Assembly: GCA_021775615.1 (NCBI GenBank)
Contig: JAJFHL010000188.1
Span: 1-40,598, forward strand
Origin: Hyphomicrobiales bacterium
GTDB taxonomy: Bacteria; Pseudomonadota; Alphaproteobacteria; Rhizobiales; JAJFHB01
Reading direction: 5' to 3'
Length of the DNA: 40,598 nt
Shown: piece by piece, positions 1 through 5,549 of the stretch
Layout of the letters: each line of letters starts with the position of its first letter
Position numbering within the stretch: position 1 is the first letter of the stretch
Program-made: the position numbers and the translations under genes
Notes under the pieces: model-generated
Told to the model about the DNA's origin: nothing
Databases searched by the model: none
The model's input: only the letters and a program-made list of their open reading frames with translations

Positions 1-60
1 GCACCGGGCACCTGGGTGCCGCCGGACCATTTCATGACAGCGCAACCGTGAACGGCCCGG

Positions 61-441
61 TCACTTCTGCACAATGAACGTCACCGCCTCGATGCGGTTG
101 CCGTCGAGATCGCGGATGAAGGCGGCGTAATAGGTGTCGGAGTATTCAGGCCGCGCACCAGGCGCACCATCACGCTCGCCACCCTGTTCAAGGGCGGCGG
201 CGAAAAACGCATCCACCGCCTGCGTGCCCGGCGCCCTGAGGCACACATGGGCACCGGTGTCCGTGGGTTCTCGCGCCATTCCGCCGCGCAGGTTGATCCA
301 GAACTCAGGATACCGCTTGCCGAAGCCGGCGGTTGTCTCGCGCTCCACCAGCTTGCTCAGCCCCAGAGTTGCGAGAACCTTCTCGTAAAACCGGATTGAC
401 CTCGCCAATTCAGAAACCGCAATGGACACGTGGTCGATCAT
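61..441 (-). CDS. VOC (glyoxalase/bleomycin-resistance fold) family protein
   Basis: A 126-residue single-domain vicinal oxygen chelate protein, the usual length for this family. The N-terminus MIDHVSIAVSEL forms the first beta strand with a candidate metal ligand at His4. A second lies at His65 in the AHVCLRAP strand, and Glu118 follows the hallmark RDLDGNRIEAV. The frame stays open to 477, but VOC proteins normally begin directly with the (M)xDHV strand, so I place the start at 441. The substrate cannot be told: relatives include glyoxalases, fosfomycin or bleomycin resistance proteins and many uncharacterised enzymes. It is divergent from the YciI-like gene, with 56 bases between them. Confidence 0.85.
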   Translation of the reverse strand: MIDHVSIAVSELARSIRFYEKVLATLGLSKLVERETTAGFGKRYPEFWINLRGGMAREPTDTGAHVCLRAPGTQAVDAFFAAALEQGGERDGAPGARPEYSDTYYAAFIRDLDGNRIEAVTFIVQK

Positions 442-497
442 GTTGGATTGTCCCGTCGATGGAATGATGACTGCCAAAAGTACAAGGCGAAACGCAT

Positions 498-818
498 ATG
501 GCCTATCTCATTCTCGCCTATGACCACCCGGGCAAGGAAACCGCCCGCGAACTGGTGCGCGATGCACACCGGGCGCATCTCGCGAACGAAGGAAAACGGC
601 TCCTGGGCTCCGGCGCACTGCTTGACGATGACGACGGAAGCATCATCGGCGGGTTCTCGGTGCTGGACACGGAAAGCCGTGCCGAGGCGGTCGCCTTCGA
701 GGCGGACGACCCTTACGCCAAGGCGGGCATCCGCGCCCAGGTGACCATCGTGAAATGGCGCCCGCGCTGGTGGCTCGGCGAATTCGACCCGGACGGGCAC
801 CGCCCCTCTTTGGGCTAG
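498..818 (+). CDS. YciI-like protein
   Basis: A 106-residue protein matching the YCII fold, a ferredoxin-like dimeric domain. Visible family marks are the N-terminal strand MAYLILAYD, a conserved R-x-x-H near residues 21-27, the strand GSIIGGFSVLDTES, and the DDPYAKAG segment at 70-77, whose Asp-Pro is typical. In this family a His/Asp pair is thought to form the active site, but the reaction is generally unknown. The start has an AAGGCGA ribosome binding site. The C-terminal tail with WRPRWWLGEF is normal for proteobacterial members. The mandelate racemase homologue follows on the same strand 32 bases later, so co-transcription is possible. Confidence 0.85.
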   Translation: MAYLILAYDHPGKETARELVRDAHRAHLANEGKRLLGSGALLDDDDGSIIGGFSVLDTESRAEAVAFEADDPYAKAGIRAQVTIVKWRPRWWLGEFDPDGHRPSLG

Positions 819-850
819 GATCAGATGAGCAAATCACAGGAAACAATGCG

Positions 851-1930
851 ATGACCGACCTGCCAACCATCACATCGATCACCGCCCGGGCCGTGAACGC
901 ACCGCTGGAGCGACCGGTGCGCACTGCATCCGGCGCGCTTGAGTCTGCTCCGCTCCTGCTGATCGATGCCGGGACCGACGCGGGCATCACCGGCCGCGCC
1001 TATGTGATGGGATATACGGTCGCAACTCTTGAACCGATGCGCGCGTTTCTCGCCAACATCGAGGCGATGTGCGTCGGACAGCCGATCGCGCCTGTTGATC
1101 TGGCCGCCGGCTTCGAGAACCGGTTCCGCCTCATGGGCCGGCAGGGGCTCGTCGGCATGGCCCTGTCCGGTCTCGACATGGCGTTGTGGGACGCACTCGG
1201 CCAGGTGCACGGAGCGCCGGTGGTGCAGCTTCTCGGCGGCACGGCGATGCCGGTCAAGGCCTATGACAGCTACGGGATTGTCGACATGCCTGAAGATGCG
1301 GGCGTGCTGGAGCGGTCGCTCGAGCGCGGCTTTACCGCTATCAAGATAAAGCTCGGCGAAGATGACGTGGCGCTCGACGTCGCCACCTGCCGGGCGGTGC
1401 GCGAAGTGATCGGCAACGACGTGGCGCTGATGGTCGATTACAACCAGTCGCAGACGGTGACGGAAACCTTGTGGCGCCTCGATCATCTGGCCGACTTCGA
1501 TCTCTACTGGGTGGAAGAGCCGGTCCCGGCGGAAGATCTCAACGCCCATGCCGAGATCCGCGCCGGAACTCACGTGCCGGTTCAGACCGGGGAGAACTGG
1601 TGGTTCGTGTCGGACATGGAAAAGGCCGTCGCGGCGGGGGCCTGCGACTTCGCGATGCCGGATCTGATGAAGATCGGCGGCATCACCGGCTGGCAGAAGG
1701 CGGCGGGGCTTGCGGCCGCTGCCCGGATCCCGGTCTCGAGCCATCTGTTCATCGAGGCGAGCGCCCACGTTCTGCCGGTGACGCCGACAGCGCACTATCT
1801 TGAGTATCTGGACGTCGCCTCCACCGTGCAGGAGAGCCCGCCGGACTTCAAAGACGGTCACGTGACGCCGCGGGGGCCCGGCCTCGGCATGGTCTGGGAT
1901 GAGGCTGCCGTAAAACGTTATCTCCTGTGA
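851..1930 (+). CDS. mandelate racemase (enolase superfamily, MR subgroup)
   Basis: A 359-residue enolase-superfamily enzyme. It matches the Pseudomonas putida mandelate racemase length (359 residues, recalled) and pattern closely, with catalytic positions shifted by one: K165 and K167 (KIK), D196 and N198 (VDYNQS), E222 (WVEEP), E248 (TGENW), D271 (PDLMKIGG), H298 (SSHLF) and E318 (HYLEYLD). This complete set is that of the racemase subgroup, not of the muconate lactonizing group. The expected reaction is proton abstraction alpha to a carboxylate, classically (R)/(S)-mandelate interconversion. The start at 851 follows AGGAAAC; the frame extends upstream, but homologues begin here. No mandelate dehydrogenase, benzoylformate decarboxylase or other pathway gene is nearby, so the true substrate may be another 2-hydroxy or sugar acid. 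Confidence 0.8.
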   Translation: MTDLPTITSITARAVNAPLERPVRTASGALESAPLLLIDAGTDAGITGRAYVMGYTVATLEPMRAFLANIEAMCVGQPIAPVDLAAGFENRFRLMGRQGLVGMALSGLDMALWDALGQVHGAPVVQLLGGTAMPVKAYDSYGIVDMPEDAGVLERSLERGFTAIKIKLGEDDVALDVATCRAVREVIGNDVALMVDYNQSQTVTETLWRLDHLADFDLYWVEEPVPAEDLNAHAEIRAGTHVPVQTGENWWFVSDMEKAVAAGACDFAMPDLMKIGGITGWQKAAGLAAAARIPVSSHLFIEASAHVLPVTPTAHYLEYLDVASTVQESPPDFKDGHVTPRGPGLGMVWDEAAVKRYLL

Positions 1931-1990
1931 CTTGCCCGCGTTTAGCGATCCTGCAACGGTCCCGGCGCACGAAAGAATGGGGCTCAAAAC

Positions 1991-2413
1991 ATGCAGACAA
2001 GAGAAGCACTGGCGCTTTTGATTCTCCGGGTGGGGCTCGCCTGGTTCCTGTTCGTCTGGGCGGTCAACAAGATCCTGGCGCCGGAACAGTACAAAAAGAT
2101 CTGGGGCTATTTTTACGGCATCGATATCGGCGCCACGATGCCCTACGCCATGGCGGCGGGCCAGATCATCGTCTGCCTTGCCATGGTTCTGGGGCTGTGG
2201 CGGGTGGTGAGTTATGCGGCGGGCTTCGCCATGCATGCGGTGACCGTCGCCATTATCTCGCCCACCCTCATCGCTCCCTTCGTGATCAGCGACAACGGAT
2301 TTCCGACCAACCGCAATCAAGCCATCGCGGTTGCGGCGCTGGCCGGCTTCGCGGCCCTTTGGCTGCTCCGGCACCGCGATCACTGGTCACTCGATGCGTG
2401 GCTCAGAAAATGA
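1991..2413 (+). CDS. DoxX-like integral membrane protein
   Basis: A 140-residue protein with four predicted transmembrane segments, roughly residues 7-25, 50-72, 76-98 and 110-126. The first helix carries the family-typical RVGLAWFLFVWAVNKI, and the loop after it (LAPEQYKKIWGYFYG) resembles other DoxX/DUF6041-like proteins. Proteins of this kind sit in the inner membrane and are often linked to redox or thiol homeostasis, but no activity is established here. It follows the racemase gene by 60 bases on the same strand. The next downstream element is the structured small transcript. Confidence 0.75.
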   Translation: MQTREALALLILRVGLAWFLFVWAVNKILAPEQYKKIWGYFYGIDIGATMPYAMAAGQIIVCLAMVLGLWRVVSYAAGFAMHAVTVAIISPTLIAPFVISDNGFPTNRNQAIAVAALAGFAALWLLRHRDHWSLDAWLRK

Positions 2414-2482
2414 CCCGTCGCTGCGAATTTCCCCTTGCCCTCCCCGGCGAACGCGGAAATAGTGGGGCCATTGTCAACTAAC

Positions 2483-2497
2483 GAAAGGAGGTGATCC
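2483..2497 (+). promoter_or_regulatory. exceptionally long Shine-Dalgarno sequence
   Basis: GAAAGGAGGTGATCC is complementary over 15 consecutive bases to the 3' end of alphaproteobacterial 16S rRNA (GGATCACCTCCTTTC). The GGAGG core ends seven bases before the ATG at 2499, which is optimal spacing. Ordinary sites in this window match four to seven bases. The same sequence can pair with 2578-2589, so access by the ribosome may be switchable. Confidence 0.8.
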
Positions 2498-2498
2498 A

Positions 2499-2573
2499 AT
2501 GTCTAGTGAGATTACGGTGATGTCTAAGGACTTTGGGTGTTTTGCAGGTTCAAGTGGAGCAGCCTTCGCCTGA
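2499..2573 (+). CDS. 24-residue micropeptide of unknown function
   Basis: ATG to TGA gives 24 residues beginning MSSEITVMSKDFG and ending in a small-residue tail, GSSGAAFA, with a single Cys at residue 14. I do not recognise the peptide. The support for translation is the 15-nt perfect match of its ribosome binding site to the 16S tail at correct spacing, and the tight packaging: terminator 62 bases after the stop and no other frame in the transcript. It could be a leader peptide controlling read-through into bfd (start 2764), a bioactive micropeptide, or an RNA whose ribosome-binding element has another purpose. Confidence 0.5.
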   Translation: MSSEITVMSKDFGCFAGSSGAAFA

Positions 2574-2634
2574 CCCGCGTCTCCTTTCGGATCGAATCCC
2601 GTTCCGGGGTTCTGAGACACACCAGACTCATGGA

Positions 2635-2659
2635 GGGCCGCAGCAATGCGGCCCTTTTT
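2635..2659 (+). terminator. intrinsic terminator of the small transcript
   Basis: Stem GGGCCGCA (2635-2642), GNRA tetraloop GCAA (2643-2646) and stem TGCGGCCC (2647-2654), followed by five T. The 8-bp perfect stem with its U-run is a textbook intrinsic terminator. It separates the 24-codon frame from bfd and would serve as an attenuator if the two share a promoter. Confidence 0.9.
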
Positions 2660-2763
2660 GATTTTGATAAGGGCGCCTGTTTACCTGATACTGGATGAGC
2701 CGTTGCGAAATTTCACCGCCACGCGGTAAATACACCACCTGTTCGGCTCAAGGGTGAACCGCT

Positions 2764-2961
2764 GTGATTGTCTGCCAGTGCAACAGACTGAGTTCGGAGG
2801 ACGTCGACTGGACCGTGCGCGGCTTTGCCGAAGTGGACCCGTATCGGCGGGTGACGGCGCTTTCGGTGTTTCTGGCCTGCGGGCGGCGTCCGAAATGCGG
2901 CAATTGCATTCCACTGATCACCCGGCTGATCGACGAGAGCTGGACGCACGGCCAGGACTGA
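2764..2961 (+). CDS. bfd: bacterioferritin-associated ferredoxin
   Basis: A 65-residue [2Fe-2S] protein of the BFD-like family. Cluster ligands are visible as C4 and C6 (MIVCQCN) and the later CxxC at C45 and C48 (KCGNC), with an extra Cys at 39. Bfd delivers electrons to bacterioferritin so that stored ferric iron is reduced and released in the cytoplasm. Translation starts at GTG with AAGGGTG about eight bases upstream; the MxVCxCN start fits the family. The bacterioferritin gene follows by 132 bases but has its own Irr-type box, so the two may be regulated differently. The slightly long loop between the Cys pairs is the only oddity. Confidence 0.9.
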   Translation: MIVCQCNRLSSEDVDWTVRGFAEVDPYRRVTALSVFLACGRRPKCGNCIPLITRLIDESWTHGQD

Positions 2962-2983
2962 ACGCCACGCCGCAAGGCAGTTC

Positions 2984-3000
2984 TTTGGAATTGTTCTAAA
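2984..3000 (+). promoter_or_regulatory. Irr box (iron control element) before bfr
   Basis: TTTGGAATTGTTCTAAA fits the published iron control element TTTRGAAYNRTTCYAAA at all 17 positions. In alphaproteobacteria this element binds Irr, the heme-responsive Fur-family regulator, which represses bfr under iron limitation. It lies 93 bases before the bfr start codon, in the bfd-bfr gap. Confidence 0.85.
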
Positions 3001-3093
3001 CAAAACAATTGCCCCAACCCGGCGCCACGTTTAGTACTATCGCAACTTGGGAACCATCCAATCCATGACACTTGATCAGCAGCGGAGCATGCC

Positions 3094-3579
3094 ATGAAGG
3101 GAAGCGAAAAGGTCATTGACTACCTTAACAAGTCACTGCGCCATGAACTCACCGCGGTCAGCCAGTACTGGCTTCACTATCGCCTGCTCGACGACTGGGG
3201 CTTCGGCAAACTGGCCAAGAAAGAGCGCGAAGAATCGATCGAGGAAATGCAGCACGCCGACAAGCTGATCGAGCGCATCATCTTCCTTGAGGGCCACCCC
3301 AACCTGCAGACCCTCGACCCCCTGATGATCGGCCAGAACATCAAGGAAGTGCTGGAATGCGACCTCAAGGCGGAATACAGCGCCCGCGACCTCTACCGCG
3401 AAGCGCGCAAGGTGTGCCGCGAGGAGGAAGACTTCGCGTCCATGGAGCTGTTCGAGACGCTGATCGGCGATGAGGAAGACCATATCGACTTCATCGAAAC
3501 CCAGTTGGATCTGCTGAACTCGATCGGTGTGGAGAATTACGGCCAGCTGCAGGCAGATTCCGCCGACGGCGCCGAATAG
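3094..3579 (+). CDS. bfr: bacterioferritin
   Basis: A 161-residue heme ferritin subunit. All ligands fall at the classical E. coli positions: ferroxidase residues E18, E51, H54, E94, E127 and H130, and the heme-axial Met52. The 24-subunit cage oxidises and stores iron in the cytoplasm, and Bfd encoded just upstream releases it. The start follows GCGGAG by seven bases. The acidic C-terminal tail (SADSADGAE-like, after residue 150) is variable in the family. An Irr box precedes the gene and a strong terminator follows, so it can be a single-gene unit. Confidence 0.97.
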   Translation: MKGSEKVIDYLNKSLRHELTAVSQYWLHYRLLDDWGFGKLAKKEREESIEEMQHADKLIERIIFLEGHPNLQTLDPLMIGQNIKEVLECDLKAEYSARDLYREARKVCREEEDFASMELFETLIGDEEDHIDFIETQLDLLNSIGVENYGQLQADSADGAE

Positions 3580-3625
3580 TCGAAGAACATAAGGCATTCC
3601 GCCGCTTTTCGAGCGGTTGGCAAGC

Positions 3626-3659
3626 GGCGCCGCCAGAGATATTGGCGGCGCCTTTTTTT
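3626..3659 (+). terminator. intrinsic terminator after bfr
   Basis: GGCGCCGCCA (3626-3635) and TGGCGGCGCC (3643-3652) form a perfect 10-bp stem with a 7-base loop, followed by seven T. It lies 47 bases after the bfr stop. Confidence 0.95.
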
Positions 3660-3675
3660 GTGTGTTGACTCATAA

Positions 3676-3710
3676 TCAATCAAGTGATTGACTATCAATC
3701 ATTCGGTTGA
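3676..3710. promoter_or_regulatory. tandem palindromes, likely ArsR-type operator
   Basis: TCAATCA-AG-TGATTGA (3676-3691) is a perfect palindrome with 7-base arms. A second, imperfect copy follows at 3695-3710 (TCAATC-ATTC-GGTTGA). The sites lie 29-63 bases before the ArsR-type start, downstream of a TTGACT (3665-3670) that could be the -35 element. AT-rich dyads of this sort are the usual targets of ArsR-type winged helix regulators; autoregulation is inferred. Confidence 0.6.
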
Positions 3711-3738
3711 ATATTGATGCGTTAAGTCCACAAGAAGC

Positions 3739-4110
3739 GTGCGTGACGTGCCCGACCAGACTGATGAACAGGCGCTTGACCGGGTCTTTTCGGCCCTGTC
3801 GGATCCTGTGCGCCGGGCACTGCTGTCTCGCCTCGATGAGGGTGAATTCCTGGTGTCGGAACTGGCTGAACCGTTCGACATCTCGCTGCAGGCCGTGTCC
3901 AAGCATATCCAGGTTCTGGTGGCGGCGGGCCTTGTGGTTCAGGAACGAACCGGGCGGGTCAGCCGCTGCCGCCTGAACGCGGGTCCGATCTACCAGGCAG
4001 CGGTCTGGGTCAACAGGTACTCCAAGTACTGGCAGGCCCAGTTCGAAACCCTCACCGCGTGGCTCGACGACATCGAACACAACCGGACGCCGGACGACGG
4101 TCAGTCGTAA
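3739..4110 (+). CDS. ArsR-family winged helix regulator
   Basis: A 123-residue helix-turn-helix protein. Residues 13-80 hold the ArsR signature: FSALSDPVRRALLSRL, then ELAEPFDISLQAVSKHIQVLVAAGLV with the recognition helix, then a wing (ERTGRVSRCRLN). The metal-binding ELCVCDL motif of ArsR/SmtB sensors is absent, so it belongs to the non-metal branch often annotated SdpR-like, which commonly pairs with stress or START-domain genes. The start codon is GTG. The DUF899 gene follows 44 bases downstream on the same strand, so the two likely form an operon controlled by the tandem palindromes upstream. Confidence 0.88.
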   Translation: MRDVPDQTDEQALDRVFSALSDPVRRALLSRLDEGEFLVSELAEPFDISLQAVSKHIQVLVAAGLVVQERTGRVSRCRLNAGPIYQAAVWVNRYSKYWQAQFETLTAWLDDIEHNRTPDDGQS

Positions 4111-4154
4111 GGCGGAATTCACAGTCGGTTTGTCGTGATGAGGAGACTTGAGAG

Positions 4155-4721
4155 ATGACCTACCAGCAAACGTCGCAGGAAATGAATGCACACCGCCTGC
4201 AGATCGCCGAGCTCCGGCAGAAGATGCGCGATCTGCAGGGCTCGATCGAACCCGCGGAAGTCGAGGACTACACCTTCCAGACCGGCGATGGCGCGGTGAA
4301 GCTGTCCGACCTGTTCGGCGACAAGGAGACCTTGTTCGTGGTCCACAATATGGGGACAGGCTGCCCCTACTGCACCTTATGGGCAGATGGTTTCAACGGG
4401 CTGGCGGGCCACCTTCAGGACCGCGCCGCTTTCGTCATGTCCTCTCCCGACGCCCCGGACGTCCAGGAAAAGTTCAGAGCATCACGAGGGTGGGTCTTCG
4501 CCATGGTCTCGAACCAGGGGTCGAGCTTCGCCGAAGACATGGGCTACAAGACGGAAGAAGGCTGGATGCCCGGCGTCTCCGTGTTCAAGAAGCAGGACGG
4601 CCGCATCATGCGCGTCTCGGACACCAGTTTCGGGCCCGGCGACGACTTCTGCGCGATCTGGCACCTGTTTGACCTGATCCCGGAAGGCGCCAACGGCTGG
4701 CAACCCAAATACGCGTATTAG
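4155..4721 (+). CDS. DUF899 thioredoxin-fold protein
   Basis: A 188-residue protein of the DUF899 (AhpC/TSA-like) family. After an N-terminal helix (residues 8-30) the thioredoxin-like core starts with VVHNMGTGCPYCTLWADG; C70 and C73 form a CxxC redox pair. The middle strand FVMSSPD and the late segment GWMPGVSVFKKQDGRI are also typical. Members are thought to act in thiol-disulfide or peroxide chemistry in the cytoplasm, but no substrate is established. GAGGAGAC precedes the ATG. It likely forms an operon with the ArsR-type regulator. Confidence 0.82.
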   Translation: MTYQQTSQEMNAHRLQIAELRQKMRDLQGSIEPAEVEDYTFQTGDGAVKLSDLFGDKETLFVVHNMGTGCPYCTLWADGFNGLAGHLQDRAAFVMSSPDAPDVQEKFRASRGWVFAMVSNQGSSFAEDMGYKTEEGWMPGVSVFKKQDGRIMRVSDTSFGPGDDFCAIWHLFDLIPEGANGWQPKYAY

Positions 4722-4760
4722 TGTTCGAACTGCACCGACCCGCTCGCCCTCCCAACCACT

Positions 4761-4796
4761 CCCGCAAGTATCAGGCGTCGGCCTGTTGCTTGCGGG
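4761..4796 (+). terminator. possible terminator hairpin at convergent gene ends
   Basis: CCCGCAAG (4761-4768) pairs with CTTGCGGG (4789-4796), and an inner stem CAGGC-GTCG-GCCTG sits in the loop. CTTTG follows, so the U-run is poor. It overlaps the last codons of the TVP38 gene and could end the DUF899 transcript. Confidence 0.35.
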
Positions 4797-5517
4797 CTTT
4801 GAGCTTCTTGTAGACCACCGGCACCAGCGACAGCACCGACAGTCCGACAAGCGCGGTGACGACCTCCGGCGTCAGCACAGAGGCGGGAGAGAAGTCGTTG
4901 CCCGCTTCGAAGACGCTGCCAAGACCGGCACCGACCGAGACATAGACGAACGTGCCGGGAATGATGCCGAGCAAGGTGCCCAGCGTATAGGTGCGCAGAG
5001 GCACGTTGAGGAACGCCGGCACCAGGTTGACGATGAAGAATGGGAACAACGGCACCAGGCGCAGGACCAGCAGATAACTCAGCGCGTTCTCCTTGAAGCC
5101 GTCTTCCATCTTGGTAAGCCACGGGCCCGCCTTTGCTTTCAAGGCGTCACCGAGTGCGGTACGTGCGGCAAGGAAGATACCGACCGCCCCGGCGGTCGCG
5201 CCGACGACCACCCAGGCGGTGCCGAGCAGAGAGCCAAAGAGGAAACCGCCGGTGACCGAAAGGACCGCCCCGCCGGGCAGAGAAAGAGCTGTTGCCACCG
5301 CATAGGCCGCCATGAAGATGGCCGCCGCCAGCACGGCGTGATCGGCAACGAACCGGGTCAGGATGGCGCGGTTTTCCTGCAGCGCGTCGAAACTCAAATA
5401 GTCCTGCACGCCGAAGGCGAAGGCCGCACCTATTGCCGCGGCGATCAGCGCCAGTGGGGCGAAGCGGCGAAGCTTTTCGCCCACGCCAACGGATTGCTCG
5501 TCGAGCGTCATCGTCAT
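4771..5517 (-). CDS. TVP38/TMEM64 (VTT domain) membrane protein
   Basis: A 248-residue inner-membrane protein. Hydrophobic segments lie near residues 19-37, 55-78, 85-117, 143-165, 177-200 and 215-235. The VTT (SNARE-associated) domain is marked by LPGGAVLSVTGGFLFGSLLGT with the G-x-FG-x-x-x-G pattern and by the reentrant LRLVPLFPFFIVNLVPAF. Relatives of the DedA/TVP38 superfamily act in lipid scrambling or ion-coupled transport. The start follows GGAGA. It is the third gene of a redox operon, 32 bases after the MerA-like flavoprotein. TVP38 proteins are frequently encoded beside, or fused to, such pyridine nucleotide-disulfide oxidoreductases, so a joint role is likely though undefined. Confidence 0.88.
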   Translation of the reverse strand: MTMTLDEQSVGVGEKLRRFAPLALIAAAIGAAFAFGVQDYLSFDALQENRAILTRFVADHAVLAAAIFMAAYAVATALSLPGGAVLSVTGGFLFGSLLGTAWVVVGATAGAVGIFLAARTALGDALKAKAGPWLTKMEDGFKENALSYLLVLRLVPLFPFFIVNLVPAFLNVPLRTYTLGTLLGIIPGTFVYVSVGAGLGSVFEAGNDFSPASVLTPEVVTALVGLSVLSLVPVVYKKLKARKQQADA

Positions 5518-5549
5518 CTTGTCGTCTCCAGAACTTGAGCGGACGCTGC

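Larger units (their letters stand above)
2481..2659 (+). ncRNA. candidate structured mRNA/small RNA with sequestered ribosome binding site
   Basis: This is not a family I can name. Three nested or consecutive structures can be drawn by eye. (1) Bases 2482-2493, which contain the Shine-Dalgarno sequence of the 24-codon frame, pair with 2578-2589 (CGTCTCCTTTCG) over 12 positions: nine consecutive Watson-Crick pairs, two G-U wobbles and one G-C. The whole reading frame lies in the loop. (2) GAATCCCG-TTC-CGGGGTTC forms an 8-bp hairpin with one wobble at 2594-2612. (3) The terminator hairpin is at 2635-2659. The downstream strand copies eight bases of the 16S 3' tail (CTCCTTTC). I infer either an autoregulated micro-mRNA or a dual-function RNA. 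The transcription start was not located; TTGCCC (2435-2440) with AATAGT (2458-2463) is only a weak promoter candidate. Confidence 0.45.

Noticed and set aside
1-60. Possible ends or starts of genes at the left edge: an open + frame ending at 51 and an ATG on the minus strand at 35
   Set aside because: Too short to recognise a product in either direction; both fit chance in GC-rich DNA.
821-2383. Long open frame on the minus strand opposite the mandelate racemase and DoxX-like genes
   Set aside because: Its translation is low-complexity and His/Arg-rich as expected for antisense of GC-rich codons; the + strand genes carry clear motifs.
2499-2573. Precursor peptide of a RiPP such as PqqA or methanobactin
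   Set aside because: No maturation enzyme is near and the residues do not match the Glu/Tyr of PqqA or the Cys motifs of methanobactin.
2590-2625. tRNA- or tmRNA-like look of the segment with TCGAATCCC and a nearby ACACCA
   Set aside because: No acceptor stem, D arm or anticodon arm can be built; the bases are better explained by an 8-bp hairpin.
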